A stretch of DNA of 32,998 bases. Source: Acidobacteriota bacterium. Its GTDB lineage: Bacteria; Acidobacteriota; Vicinamibacteria; Vicinamibacterales; JAKQTR01. The translations under genes and the position numbers were made by a program. Below, piece by piece: positions 1 to 7,582 of this stretch (its first letter is position 1; every line of letters starts with the position of its first letter). The notes beneath the pieces were generated by a model. That model searched no databases, was not told the origin of the DNA, and worked only from the letters and a program-made list of their open reading frames with translations. The stretch is taken from the NCBI GenBank assembly GCA_029562975.1, contig JAKQTR010000058.1, positions 1 through 32,998 of the forward strand. The letters run 5' to 3'.

Positions 1-231
1 AACCTGCTCACCAACTTCCAGATCGACACGGGCGCCGAGCGGCGCCGGCGCACCCGCAAGCACACCACCCTGCCCCTCTTGCAGACGGTGCAGACGCTGC
101 GCTTCATCCTGATCAACCGCGCCGCGACGCTGGTCCGTCCGTAGGGGGTGCCCACCCTCCGCCTGACCGACAATGCGCCGACCCGTCAGCTCTACACCCG
201 CATCCAGACCGCGCTGGCTCGCGCGGCCTGA
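1..231 (+). pseudogene. DDE transposase C-terminus (IS remnant) with in-frame amber stop, cut by window edge
   Basis: Frame 1 is open from the window edge and reads a C-terminal transposase-like tail (TLRFILINRAATLVRP). It is interrupted by TAG at 142-144, continues in the same frame (TLRLTDNAPTRQLYTRIQ) and ends at TGA 229-231. Hydrophobic, Arg-rich text of this kind (LINRAxxLVRP ... LRLxxN ... LYxxI) is typical of the last 80 residues of IS1380/IS4-like DDE transposases, the group 1 DDE type. The active-site part lies outside the window. Because the reading continues sensibly after the TAG, the simplest explanation is a recent nonsense mutation in a dead or dying copy. Family assignment is from memory of the tail pattern and could be wrong; that it is a transposase tail is moderately likely. 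The sequence drops in GC just after the stop (232-262), as expected at an IS end. Confidence 0.5.
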
Positions 232-447
232 GTTTTTGTCACATCAGGGCTAATTATTCCGGCCAACTTGACTTGCTACCGACAAACGGCCCCGCGGCCG
301 GCGCGGCGCCTCCGCCTCGAGGTCGGCCTCGGTCAGGCCCGCCGGCTTCAGATCGGCGGCCTGCGCCGCCTGGAGGTCGCGGAAGCGGGTCGAAGCCTCC
401 CGACGATCGTCAGGAGTGCGAACCGGGGCGCTCGTTGTCCGAGCCTG

Positions 448-526
448 GCCGACGGGGCCGCCTGAGCTCCAGGCGGATTGGGAGCGCGTGCGGGACGCAA
501 CGATCCTCGCCGACGGGGCCGCCTGA
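448..526 (+). repeat. Pair of 18-bp direct repeats upstream of dam
   Basis: The sequence GCCGACGGGGCCGCCTGA occurs at 448-465 and again, identically, at 509-526, so the repeat-to-repeat period is 61 bp. The copies lie in non-coding DNA between the transposase remnant and the dam gene. They may be scars of a small duplication or of mobile-element activity. No third copy was seen nearby. Confidence 0.7.
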
Positions 527-559
527 CCGGAGCGACGCGCGATCCTGCGCCGGCGCGCG

Positions 560-565
560 TATACT
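560..565 (+). promoter_or_regulatory. Candidate -10 box (TATACT) of dam
   Basis: TATACT stands out in GC-rich DNA and ends 8 nt before the first base of the GTG start of dam, which would place the transcription start at or next to the start codon (leaderless or near-leaderless mRNA). No recognisable -35 box was seen. Confidence 0.4.
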
Positions 566-572
566 GCCGCTC

Positions 573-1376
573 GTGCGTGCCGCACCGCTCGCCACGCCGC
601 CCCGCCTGCGCCCGCCCCTCAAGTGGGCGGGCGGCAAACGCTGGCTCGTGCCGCACGTCAAGCGGCTGTGGCTCGGGCACGAGCCGCGCCGGTTCGTGGA
701 GCCGTTCTGCGGCGGCTTGGCGGTGGCCCTCGGGCTGGCGCCGCAGCGCGCGCTGCTGAACGACCTCAACCCGCACGTCATCAACTTCTACCGCCACGTC
801 AAGCGCGGCCTCGTCATCAGCCTGCCGATGGAGAACGCGCGCGACGCCTACTACGCCTGCCGGAAGCTGTTCAACGCGCTGCTTGCGGCCGGCCGGGGGC
901 ACACCGCCGAGGCCGCGTCGCTGTTCTACTACCTGAACCGGACGGGGTACAACGGGCTCTGCCGGTTCAACAGCCGGGGCGAGTTCAACGTGCCCTTCGG
1001 CAGCTTCGCGCGCATCGCCTACGTCCGCGACTTCGCGGCCTTCCGCCCCGCGTTCAGGCGCTGGCAGTTCGCCAGCCTCGATTTCGAGGCGCTGCGCCTC
1101 CGGCCCGGCGACTTCGTGTACGCCGACCCGCCCTACGACGTGCCTTTCACCCAGTACGCGCGGGCGCGCTTCACCTGGGACGACCAGGTGCGCGCGGCCG
1201 AGTGGCTGGCGCGGCACGAAGGGCCGGTCGTGCTCTCGAACCAGGCCACGCCGCGCGTCGTCGCGCTCTACGCGCGCCTCGGCTTCCGGACGCGCTTCCT
1301 CAGCGCGCCGCGGCGCATCAGCTGCACCGGCGACCGCTCCCCCGCCCGCGAGGTCCTCGCCACGCGGAACCTGTAG
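573..1376 (+). CDS. dam: DNA adenine methyltransferase, Dam/D12 class (orphan)
   Basis: Predicted 267-residue N6-adenine DNA methyltransferase that transfers a methyl group from SAM to adenine in duplex DNA. SAM-binding motif I is visible near the N-terminus (K17-W-A-G-G-K22). The conserved FYYLNRTGYNGLCRFN block of Dam-family (class alpha, D12) enzymes follows, then the catalytic motif IV DPPY at residues 185-188. Length matches Dam (about 270). GTG at 573 is chosen because the frame upstream is low-complexity, non-homologous sequence and the homology begins about 15 residues later. No restriction endonuclease or mismatch-repair gene adjoins it, so it looks like an orphan methylase. GATC specificity is inferred from overall resemblance to Dam and DpnII-type enzymes and is not proven. 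The adjacent transposase remnant suggests possible acquisition, although base composition matches the surroundings. Confidence 0.9.
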   Translation: MRAAPLATPPRLRPPLKWAGGKRWLVPHVKRLWLGHEPRRFVEPFCGGLAVALGLAPQRALLNDLNPHVINFYRHVKRGLVISLPMENARDAYYACRKLFNALLAAGRGHTAEAASLFYYLNRTGYNGLCRFNSRGEFNVPFGSFARIAYVRDFAAFRPAFRRWQFASLDFEALRLRPGDFVYADPPYDVPFTQYARARFTWDDQVRAAEWLARHEGPVVLSNQATPRVVALYARLGFRTRFLSAPRRISCTGDRSPAREVLATRNL

Positions 1377-1377
1377 A

Positions 1378-1392
1378 AGGGGCCTGGCCCCT
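1378..1392. terminator. Short inverted repeat between convergent dam and DHS-like genes
   Basis: AGGGGCC-T-GGCCCCT is a perfect palindrome filling the 14-bp gap between the dam stop (1374-1376) and the stop codon of the convergent gene (1391-1393). It can fold as a 6-bp GC stem with a 3-nt loop on either strand, so it could act as a compact bidirectional terminator. There is no T-tract, so intrinsic function is uncertain. Confidence 0.4.
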
Positions 1393-2338
1393 AGGCCGAT
1401 TCGACGAGCGCGGCGGCGAGCAGCGGGATCAGGATCTCGTGGTGGCCGACGAGCGAGTAGCCCCTGCCGCCGGTCCCGGCCGGCGGGCGCGTGACGACGT
1501 TCGTCTGCGGACGGTACATCCGAAGGAAGTCCAGGTTGACCGTCGTGAGGCCAGCCAGCGCAATGCCCCGGTTCCGAGCGAGGGCCACGGCCTTGAGGAA
1601 GACCTCGGGCAGCACCACCGCGGATCCGCAGTTGAGGTAGACGCCGTGATCGAGCTTCGCCACGTTCGACGTGAAGTACCGGAAGTCGCGCAGGCTGCCC
1701 TCGCCGATGGCGGCGCCCGACGCCGCCGGGTGCATATGGATGATGTCGGTGCCGAGGGCCACGTGCGCCGTGAGCGGAATGCCGAGGCGCGCCGACGCGC
1801 AGGCGATGCTCGCGTGCGCGAAGGGCGGCTTCACGCCGGCGAGGTGCGCGGCGACGGACTGGCCGAGTCCCATGCCCCTGCCGACGCCGTCCGTGATGAT
1901 CTCGTTGAGGAGCCGCCCGGTTTCGTCCGCCATCCCGAAGCGCCCGGGGCCCAGCGCGGCGTCGACGTCCTCCGAGGTCGAACCCGCGAGCGCAATCTCG
2001 AAGTCATGGATGATGCCGGCGCCGTTCGTCGCGAACGCCGAGACGAAGCCGCGCTCCGCCAGGTCGATGAGCACCGGGGCCAGGCCGGTCTTGACGACGT
2101 GCGCGCCGAAGCCCCAGATGATTCCGCCGCCGGACGCGCGCGCCGCGCAGATGACGCGCACGACGGCCTTGAAATCGGCAGCGCCGAGAATGGCGGGCAG
2201 CCCCTCGACGAAGGCCGCCAGATCGGCCCCCTTCCGGTGGGGCCGCGCGAACGCTTCGACGTTGACCTTGCTGGCGCGTGCAGCCAGCGCGTAGGTCGCG
2301 ATGTCCGACGCGTCGAACTCCTCGTACGGGAACGGCAT
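1391..2338 (-). CDS. Deoxyhypusine-synthase-like protein lacking the catalytic lysine
   Basis: A 315-residue protein that I align by eye with the deoxyhypusine synthase/homospermidine synthase fold (NAD-binding, DHS-like). The segment from residue 72 (GIIWGFGAHVVKTGLAPVL) and the following FATNGAGIIHDFEIALAG stretch (102-119) correspond to the NAD-binding region of DHS (its TTAGGVEEDLIK block). In DHS the nucleophilic lysine lies in GGGVVKHH. Here the equivalent strand reads GSAVVLPEV (238-246), with Leu243 at the lysine position. The chemistry must therefore differ from spermidine-to-lysine aminobutyl transfer, and I do not assign a reaction. The tail carries a distinctive FLRMYRPQTNVVTRP block (about 261-275). 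ATG 2338 has a strong GAGGAG ribosome site 5 nt upstream and its own TAGGAT -10 box, so it is probably transcribed separately from queA. Confidence 0.75.
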   Translation of the reverse strand: MPFPYEEFDASDIATYALAARASKVNVEAFARPHRKGADLAAFVEGLPAILGAADFKAVVRVICAARASGGGIIWGFGAHVVKTGLAPVLIDLAERGFVSAFATNGAGIIHDFEIALAGSTSEDVDAALGPGRFGMADETGRLLNEIITDGVGRGMGLGQSVAAHLAGVKPPFAHASIACASARLGIPLTAHVALGTDIIHMHPAASGAAIGEGSLRDFRYFTSNVAKLDHGVYLNCGSAVVLPEVFLKAVALARNRGIALAGLTTVNLDFLRMYRPQTNVVTRPPAGTGGRGYSLVGHHEILIPLLAAALVESA

Positions 2339-2343
2339 GGCTG

Positions 2344-2382
2344 CTCCTCGCTCGCACCGCGCGATCCGCCGGCAGGATCCTA
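2344..2382 (-). promoter_or_regulatory. Promoter -10 (TAGGAT) and RBS of the DHS-like gene
   Basis: On the minus strand TTAGGATCCTGC places a TAGGAT -10 box at 2382-2377. GAGGAG at 2349-2344 is 5 nt from the ATG. A GATC site (2376-2379) overlaps the end of the -10 box. The core GTTAGGATCYTGC is shared with the yebC promoter. No clear -35 element is visible. Confidence 0.5.
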
Positions 2383-2458
2383 ACGCATCCCGATGGGCGC
2401 CCCGAGGGCGCCGCCTGCTCCGGCCCGCGACGCGCCTGTCGGCCGCTCGGCGTGCGTG

Positions 2459-3505
2459 TCACACGATGAGCATGGCGTCGCCATAGCTGTAGAACCGGTA
2501 GCCCTCGCGCACCGCCTCGCCGTACGCGGCCAGCACCTGCTCGCGCCCGCCAAATGCCGCCACGAGCATGAGCAGCGACGAGCCCGGCAGGTGGAAGTTG
2601 GTGAACAGCGCGCCGACGGCGCGGAACCGGTGCCCCGGGCGGATGAACAAGGCGGTCTCGGCGGGACCGGGGCGCACGCGCCCGTCCCCCAGCGCCACAG
2701 CCGACTCGAGCGCCCTCGTCGTCGTCGTGCCGGCGGCCACGATGCGGCGGCCGGCGTCGAGCGCGGCGTTGATGCGCGAGGCCGCGCCCTCGCTGATGGC
2801 GTAGCGCTCGGGATCCACCGAGTGGTCGTCCGCGTCCTCGACCCGGACCGGCTTGAACGTGCCGTAGCCCACGTGCAGCGTCAGCATCGTGCGCTCGACG
2901 CCCGCCGCGTCGAGCGACTGGAGGATGGCCTCGGTGAAATGCAGGCCGGCGGTGGGGGCTGCGATCGAGCCCGGTTCGCGCGCGAAGATCGTCTGGTACC
3001 GCTCGCGATCGAGGTCCACGTCCGGCCGCTTGATGTAGGGCGGCAGCGGGACGTGGCCGACGGCTTCGATGGCGTCCGTCACCGTGCCCGCGTCGCGCGT
3101 CCAGAGCCGGACGAGGCGGCGGCCGAAGAAGCGCTCTTCCAGCACCTCGCCGTGAATCGCGCGCCCGCCCCGCTCGAAGCGCACGCGCCGGCCCGGCCGC
3201 ATCCGCTGGCCCGGGTGGACAAGCGCCTCCCAGTGCTCGTCGTCAACGCGCGAGAGCAGCAGGACCTCGACGCCGCCCCCGCCGGGCTCGCGTTCGCCGA
3301 CGAGCCGCGCCGGGAAGACCCGGGTGTCGTTGAAGACCATCAGGTCGCCGGCGCGGAGCAGGCCGCCGAGGTCGGGCACGGCCGCGTGGGCCACCGAGCC
3401 GCGCTGCCGGTCGAGCACGAGCAGCCGCGACGCCCCCCGCGCTGCCGGCGGGTACTGCGCGATGAGTTCGGCGGGCAGGTCGAAGGCGAAGTCAGCGACC
3501 CTCAT
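2459..3505 (-). CDS. queA: S-adenosylmethionine:tRNA ribosyltransferase-isomerase
   Basis: QueA, 348 residues, the usual family length. It transfers and isomerises the ribosyl moiety of SAM onto preQ1-modified tRNA to give epoxyqueuosine, the penultimate step of queuosine synthesis. Visible family blocks are the N-terminal DLPAELIAQYP, LVFNDTRVFPARL-type text, LVHPGQRMRPG, the highly conserved SIAAPTAGLHFT, then GTTTTRALES and TNFHLPGSSLLMLV near the C-terminus. I use ATG 3505 because homology starts at once (MRVADFAFDLP). The open frame reaches further upstream only through the palindromic element and has no family resemblance there. It is the last gene of the yebC-ruv-fabH operon. Its leader is the large inverted repeat, and no good Shine-Dalgarno sequence precedes the ATG. 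Confidence 0.95.
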   Translation of the reverse strand: MRVADFAFDLPAELIAQYPPAARGASRLLVLDRQRGSVAHAAVPDLGGLLRAGDLMVFNDTRVFPARLVGEREPGGGGVEVLLLSRVDDEHWEALVHPGQRMRPGRRVRFERGGRAIHGEVLEERFFGRRLVRLWTRDAGTVTDAIEAVGHVPLPPYIKRPDVDLDRERYQTIFAREPGSIAAPTAGLHFTEAILQSLDAAGVERTMLTLHVGYGTFKPVRVEDADDHSVDPERYAISEGAASRINAALDAGRRIVAAGTTTTRALESAVALGDGRVRPGPAETALFIRPGHRFRAVGALFTNFHLPGSSLLMLVAAFGGREQVLAAYGEAVREGYRFYSYGDAMLIV

Positions 3506-3512
3506 CTCAAGA

Positions 3513-3592
3513 AAAGGGGTCGGGACGGTTTTCGCAAACAACGAGAATTGTCATTCAATTCTGTGATCGTCGAAAACCGACCCGACCCCTTT
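3513..3592. repeat. 80-bp giant palindrome (REP/MITE-like) between fabH and queA
   Basis: Left arm 3513-3534 (AAAGGGGTCGGGACGGTTTT plus CG) and right arm 3571-3592 are inverted copies, 22 nt each with a single mismatch. Inside, AGAATTG (3544-3550) and CAATTCT (3556-3562) form a second perfect 7-bp stem with a 5-nt loop. The element therefore folds into one long two-tier hairpin. It occupies almost all of the 90-bp gap, ending 3 nt before the fabH stop codon and starting 7 nt before the queA ATG. It may be a dispersed REP/MITE-type element that now acts as a processing or attenuation signal. No RAYT transposase or second copy is in the window. Confidence 0.9.
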
Positions 3593-3595
3593 GTC

Positions 3596-4600
3596 CTAGA
3601 AAGCCCAGCGCAGCAGGACCGAACCGACGGTGAATCCCGCGCCTACCGACACGAGGACGACCAGGTCGCCCTTCTTCAGGCGCCCCTGCCGGATCGCGTC
3701 GTCGAGCGCCAGCGGGATCGTGGCGGCCGTCGTGTTGCCGTAGTCCTGGATGTTCATCATCACCTTCGACTCGGGCAGGCCGAGGCGCTCGCCAGCCGAC
3801 GTGATGATCCGGCGGTTCGCCTGGTGCGACACGAACAGCGACACGTCGTCGGGCGTGTAGCCGTGCTTCTCGAGCACCTTGCGCGTGATCTCCTCGGTCT
3901 TGCGGACGGCGAACTTGAAGACCGTCTGGCCGTCCTGCTTCATGAAGTGCATCTTCTTGTCGACCGTCTCGTGCGAAGCCGGATGGAGGCTGCCGCCGCC
4001 CGGCATCTGGAGGGCGGGCCAGAGGGTGCCGTCGTTCTCGTACTCGCAGCCGATGATCCCCAATCCCTCCTCGACGGCCGGCTCGACGATGACGGCGCCG
4101 GCTCCGTCGCCGAACAGGACGCACGTCGTCCGGTCCGTGTAATCGGTGATGGAGGACATCACGTCGGTCCCGACCACGAGCGCCCGGTTGCACCGTCCCG
4201 CGGCCACCAGGTCGCTTGCGATGCCCACCGAGTAAGTGAACCCCGAGCACGCCGCCGCGACGTCGAAGCCCCAGCACTTCGTGGCTCCGATCTTGGTCTG
4301 GATGAGCGACGCCGTGTTGGGAAAGAACATGTCCGGCGTCGTCGTGCCCACGACGATCACGTCGATGTCGTCCGGCGTGAGGCCCGCCTGCGCCAGCGTT
4401 TTCAGCGCGGCTTCCTTGCCCAGGTCAGAGGCCGCGACGCCTGGCTCCACGATGTGGCGGGTCTTGATCCCCGTCCGCTGCAGGATCCACTCGTCGCTCG
4501 TGTCGACCATCTGGCTCAGCTGGTGGTTGTCGAGCGTCTTGGGCGGCACGTACGTCGCGAGCGCGCCGATCCGAGTCTGCCTGATCGTGTTGGGCGTCAC
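3596..4600 (-). CDS. fabH: Beta-ketoacyl-ACP synthase III
   Basis: FabH, 334 residues. It condenses acetyl-CoA or another short acyl-CoA with malonyl-ACP to start fatty-acid synthesis in the cytoplasm. The thiolase-fold catalytic triad is complete: Cys118 in [10 protein letters not shown], His259 in [10 protein letters not shown] and Asn289 in [15 protein letters not shown]. The C-terminal [13 protein letters not shown] is also typical. The start is taken at GTG 4600, which overlaps the ruvB stop in a GTGA tetranucleotide. The immediately preceding in-frame GTG (4603) is an alternative. An AGGA-type ribosome site lies about 9-12 nt upstream. It is unusual to find fabH apart from plsX and fabD and instead attached to Holliday-junction genes, though operons of this type are packed for general growth functions. 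Confidence 0.95.
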   Translation of the reverse strand: MTPNTIRQTRIGALATYVPPKTLDNHQLSQMVDTSDEWILQRTGIKTRHIVEPGVAASDLGKEAALKTLAQAGLTPDDIDVIVVGTTTPDMFFPNTASLIQTKIGATKCWGFDVAAACSGFTYSVGIASDLVAAGRCNRALVVGTDVMSSITDYTDRTTCVLFGDGAGAVIVEPAVEEGLGIIGCEYENDGTLWPALQMPGGGSLHPASHETVDKKMHFMKQDGQTVFKFAVRKTEEITRKVLEKHGYTPDDVSLFVSHQANRRIITSAGERLGLPESKVMMNIQDYGNTTAATIPLALDDAIRQGRLKKGDLVVLVSVGAGFTVGSVLLRWAF

Positions 4601-5622
4601 CACAGTCGCGAATCCTTTCCCGGGGCTTGCAAGCCGAAGTATGCGTAGGCCCGCGGCGTCGCCACGCGGCCGCGGGGTGTGCGATCGATGAAGCCGATTT
4701 GCAGCAGGAAGGGCTCGTAGATGTCCTCGATCGCGTCCTGCTCCTCGCTGATCGCGGCGGCTATCGTCCTGACGCCGACCGGCCCCCCGCCGAACTTGTC
4801 GATGATCGTGCGCAGCAGCCGGCGGTCGATCTCGTCGAAGCCGTGCTCGTCCACGTCCATCATCGCCAGCGCCGCCTGCGTGACGGGCGCCGTGATCTCG
4901 CCCTGCGCCCGCACCTGCGCGTAGTCGCGCACGCGCCGCAGCAGGCGGTTCGCGATGCGCGGGGTCCCGCGCGAGCGCCGGGCGATCTCGGCCGCGGCGT
5001 CGCCGCTGATCGGCGCGCCGAGGATCCGCGCCGACCGGCGGATGATCACGTCGAGGTCCGCGTCGGCGTAGAAGTCGAGGCGGTGGACGATCCCGAAGCG
5101 GCCCCGCAGCGGCCCCGTCAGGAGCCCGGCGCGCGTCGTCGATCCGATCAGCGTGAACGGCTGGAGCGGCACCTTCACCGACCGCGCGGCCGGCCCCTGT
5201 CCGATCACGATGTCCAGCTCGTAGTCTTCGAGGGCCGGGTAGAGGATCTCCTCGATCGTCGCCGCCATTCGGTGGATCTCGTCGATGAAGAGGACCTCGC
5301 GCTCCTTGAGGTTCGTCAGCATCGCGGCCAGGTCGCCGGGTCTCTCGATGACCGGCCCCGACGTCGATCGCACCGGCACGCCGAGCTCGTTCCCGATGAC
5401 GTACGCCAGCGTGGTCTTGCCCAGGCCGGGCGGGCCGTAGAGCAGCACGTGATCGAGGGCCTCGCGCCGCTGCTTCGCCGCCGTGATCGCCACGTGCAGG
5501 TTCTCGCGCACGCGGTCCTGGCCGGTGAACTCGTCCAGCGTCCGCGGCCGGAGGCCCGCCTCGAACTGCGCGTCCTCGTCGTCGGCGCGCATAGACGTCA
5601 CCCGCGTGCTGTCGTCGGTCAT
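4597..5622 (-). CDS. ruvB: Holliday junction branch-migration DNA helicase RuvB
   Basis: RuvB, 341 residues, the AAA+ motor that drives branch migration of RuvA-bound Holliday junctions using ATP. Walker A is [11 protein letters not shown] (61-71) and Walker B with its sensor neighbourhood is LFIDEIHRM (111-119). The RuvB-specific [18 protein letters not shown] sensor/hairpin block follows. The C-terminal winged helix ends in the standard [16 protein letters not shown]. The ruvA stop is 3 nt upstream of the chosen ATG; an internal ATG at codon 11 is possible but less likely. Its stop codon overlaps the start of fabH, indicating translational coupling. Confidence 0.98.
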   Translation of the reverse strand: MTDDSTRVTSMRADDEDAQFEAGLRPRTLDEFTGQDRVRENLHVAITAAKQRREALDHVLLYGPPGLGKTTLAYVIGNELGVPVRSTSGPVIERPGDLAAMLTNLKEREVLFIDEIHRMAATIEEILYPALEDYELDIVIGQGPAARSVKVPLQPFTLIGSTTRAGLLTGPLRGRFGIVHRLDFYADADLDVIIRRSARILGAPISGDAAAEIARRSRGTPRIANRLLRRVRDYAQVRAQGEITAPVTQAALAMMDVDEHGFDEIDRRLLRTIIDKFGGGPVGVRTIAAAISEEQDAIEDIYEPFLLQIGFIDRTPRGRVATPRAYAYFGLQAPGKDSRLW

Positions 5623-5625
5623 CGC

Positions 5626-6231
5626 TCAGCGGCGGGCCAGCTCGCGCAGCGCCTGCTTGAGCGCCGCCTCGAAGGTCGGCGAGGCCGCGCGCGCGAGCGC
5701 CGCATCCACGGCTCGTTCCGCCAGAGGCCGATGGTACCCCAGGTTCAGGAGCGCCGAGAGCAGGTCGCCCCGCAGGCCGCCGTCCGCGCCGGCGCCGGAC
5801 CCGTCGGCCGCCAGGTCGGCGGCGAACGTGTCGGGCAGCTTGTCCTTCAGCTCCAGCCCGATGCGCTCGGCCGTCTTCCTGCCGATGCCCGGAATGGCCG
5901 TCAGCCTCGCCACGTCCCCGGCGCGGACCGCACGCACGAGATCGGCCACGTCGATTCCCGACAGGACGGCGAGCGCGAGCTTCGGCCCGATGCCCCCGAT
6001 CCCGATCAGGCGCTCGAAAATCTGCTGCTCGAGCCCGGTCGAGAACCCGTACAGCGCGATCGCATCCTCGCGGACGTGCGTGTGGATCCAAAGCGCGACG
6101 TCCGATCCCTCGTCCTGGAGCTTGTAGAACGTCGACAGCGGCACCGCCACGTCGAAGCCCACGCCGGCGACGTCGACGATGATCCGGTTCGGCTGCTTCC
6201 CGGCCAGGCGGCCGCGGAGGAACGCGATCAT
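5626..6231 (-). CDS. ruvA: Holliday junction branch-migration complex subunit RuvA
   Basis: RuvA, 201 residues, binds four-way junctions as a tetramer and loads RuvB. The N-terminal OB fold begins MIAFLRGRLAGK. Two helix-hairpin-helix motifs follow (IGIGGIGPKLALAVLSG and TAIPGIGRKTAERIGLEL). A flexible acidic/Gly-rich linker then leads to the C-terminal domain III (DLLSALLNLGYHRPLAERAV), which contacts RuvB. The ATG overlaps the ruvC stop by four bases (ATGA), so the two are coupled. Confidence 0.98.
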   Translation of the reverse strand: MIAFLRGRLAGKQPNRIIVDVAGVGFDVAVPLSTFYKLQDEGSDVALWIHTHVREDAIALYGFSTGLEQQIFERLIGIGGIGPKLALAVLSGIDVADLVRAVRAGDVARLTAIPGIGRKTAERIGLELKDKLPDTFAADLAADGSGAGADGGLRGDLLSALLNLGYHRPLAERAVDAALARAASPTFEAALKQALRELARR

Positions 6232-6788
6232 GGCCGGTACTCGCGCCAGCTGGTTGGCGCGCGCCGTCGGCGCCCGGCCGCCGGCGCCGCCTCGCGCGCG
6301 GCCGGCGCCAGCGCCGCGCCGCCGCAGCTGTGCACATGGCAGATGGCCACGGCCAGCGCGTCCGACGCGTCGTTCGGCGCGGGCGCCTCGACCAGCCCCA
6401 GGAGCAGCCGCACCATCTCGCCCACCTGCCTCTTCTCGGCCCGGCCGTAGCCGACGACCGCCAGCTTGACTTCCGCCGGCGCGTACTCGACCAGCGGGTA
6501 GCCCGCTTCGACCGCCGCGAGCAGCGCGACGCCCCTCGCCTGGCCGAGCGTGAGCGCGCTGCGGACGTTCGCGGCGTGGAAGACGCTCTCGACGGCCACG
6601 CAGTCCGGCCGGTGCCGGCGCAGGAGCCGCCCAAGCTCCCGGTGGATGGCCATCAATCGCTCGGGAAAGGACGCGCCCGGCGGCGGTGTCACCGCCCCGC
6701 ACGCCACGAGGCGGTGCCGGGTCCCGTCGGTTTCGATGCAGCCGTACCCCGTTCGCCGCGATCCGGGATCGACGCCGAACACCCTCAC
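6228..6788 (-). CDS. ruvC: Crossover junction endodeoxyribonuclease RuvC
   Basis: RuvC, 186 residues, the Holliday-junction resolvase of the RNase H-like fold. Choosing GTG 6788 puts the first catalytic acid at Asp7 (VDPGSRRTGYG), exactly as in E. coli. Glu67 (VAVESVFHA), Asp140 and Asp143 (NDASDALAVAICH) complete the Mg-binding set. The tail (about 155-186) is Ala/Arg-rich and not conserved. The start codon overlaps the yebC stop in a GTGA tetranucleotide; a second in-frame GTG lies two codons on. Confidence 0.97.
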   Translation of the reverse strand: MRVFGVDPGSRRTGYGCIETDGTRHRLVACGAVTPPPGASFPERLMAIHRELGRLLRRHRPDCVAVESVFHAANVRSALTLGQARGVALLAAVEAGYPLVEYAPAEVKLAVVGYGRAEKRQVGEMVRLLLGLVEAPAPNDASDALAVAICHVHSCGGAALAPAAREAAPAAGRRRRAPTSWREYRP

Positions 6789-7531
6789 TCGAATGCCTCG
6801 AGCTCCTTCTCGTCGACGTCCATGTTCGACCACACGTGCTGCACGTCGTCGTGATCCTCGAGGAGATCGAGCAGCTTCAGCATGCTCTGCGCCGACTTCC
6901 CCTGGATCGACACATGGTTCTTCGGCAGCATCGCCACCTGGGCCGACGCGGTTTCGACGCCGAGCTTCTCGATGGCCTCCCGCACCGCCGGGAAGATGTC
7001 AGGGGCGCTCACGATCTCCCAGTTGTCACCGTCGTCGCGCAGATCGTCCGCCCCGGCGTCCAGCGCCGCCGTCATCAGCGCGTCCTCGGTGGCCTTCGCC
7101 TTCTCAATGACGATGTAGCCCTTCTTCTCGAACATCCAGGACACCGAGTTCGACTGGCCGAGGTCGCCGCCGTACTTGGTGAGCAGGTGCCGGATCTCGC
7201 CGACCGTCCGGTTCTTGTTGTCGGTCATCGTCTCGATGATCAGCGCGACGCCGCCCGGCCCGTAGCCCTCGTAGGTCACCTCTTCGTACTGCACGCCGGG
7301 CTCTTCCCCCGTCCCCCGCCGGATGGCCCGCTTGATGTTCTCGGCGGGCATGTTCACCTGCTTGGCCTCGGCCACGACCGTCCGGAGCCGCGGATTCGAA
7401 TCGGGGTCGCCGCCGCCCGCGCGGGCCGCCACGGTCAGCTCCTTGATGATGCGCGTGAAGAGACGCCCGCGCTTGGCGTCGGCGGCGCCCTTCTTGTGCT
7501 TGATCGTGTGCCACTTGGAATGGCCGGACAT
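6785..7531 (-). CDS. yebC: YebC/PmpR/TACO1 family protein
   Basis: YebC, 248 residues, begins with the invariant MSGHSKWHTIKHKKGAADAK and contains the EGYGPGGVALIIETMTDNKNRTVGEIRH signature region and the third-domain LPKNHVSIQG region. Members act as transcription regulators or, as shown for several bacterial and mitochondrial relatives, as translation factors that help ribosomes through poly-proline stretches. It heads the yebC-ruvCAB operon, an arrangement common in bacteria. It has its own promoter (TTGTTG, 18 nt, TAGGAT) and a GGAG ribosome site 9 nt upstream. Confidence 0.97.
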   Translation of the reverse strand: MSGHSKWHTIKHKKGAADAKRGRLFTRIIKELTVAARAGGGDPDSNPRLRTVVAEAKQVNMPAENIKRAIRRGTGEEPGVQYEEVTYEGYGPGGVALIIETMTDNKNRTVGEIRHLLTKYGGDLGQSNSVSWMFEKKGYIVIEKAKATEDALMTAALDAGADDLRDDGDNWEIVSAPDIFPAVREAIEKLGVETASAQVAMLPKNHVSIQGKSAQSMLKLLDLLEDHDDVQHVWSNMDVDEKELEAFE

Positions 7532-7582
7532 ATCGGAACTCCAGCAGTGTCAGCGGGAAACCCGGTGGAGATGCGCCGCAAG

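Larger units (their letters stand above)
232..572. other. Gene-poor strip between IS remnant and dam
   Basis: No convincing gene is present. Bases 232-262 are noticeably A+T-rich for this genome and probably belong to the end of the insertion element. The rest is GC-rich and codon-scrambled. On the minus strand, about 286-435 reads a peptide ending in a DLQAAQAADLKPAGLTEADL-like stretch. This resembles the C-terminal helix of small antitoxin-type proteins but has no credible start, so it may be a remnant truncated by the insertion. An 18-bp direct repeat and a -10-like box for dam also lie here. Confidence 0.4.

Noticed and set aside
573-1376. Restriction-modification system with dam
   Set aside because: No endonuclease gene is found on either side; the neighbours are an IS remnant and the DHS-like gene, so it is treated as an orphan methylase.
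3506-3595. preQ1 riboswitch ahead of queA
   Set aside because: The gap holds a long symmetric palindrome and not the small preQ1 pseudoknot aptamer with its A-rich tail; the position fits but the sequence does not.
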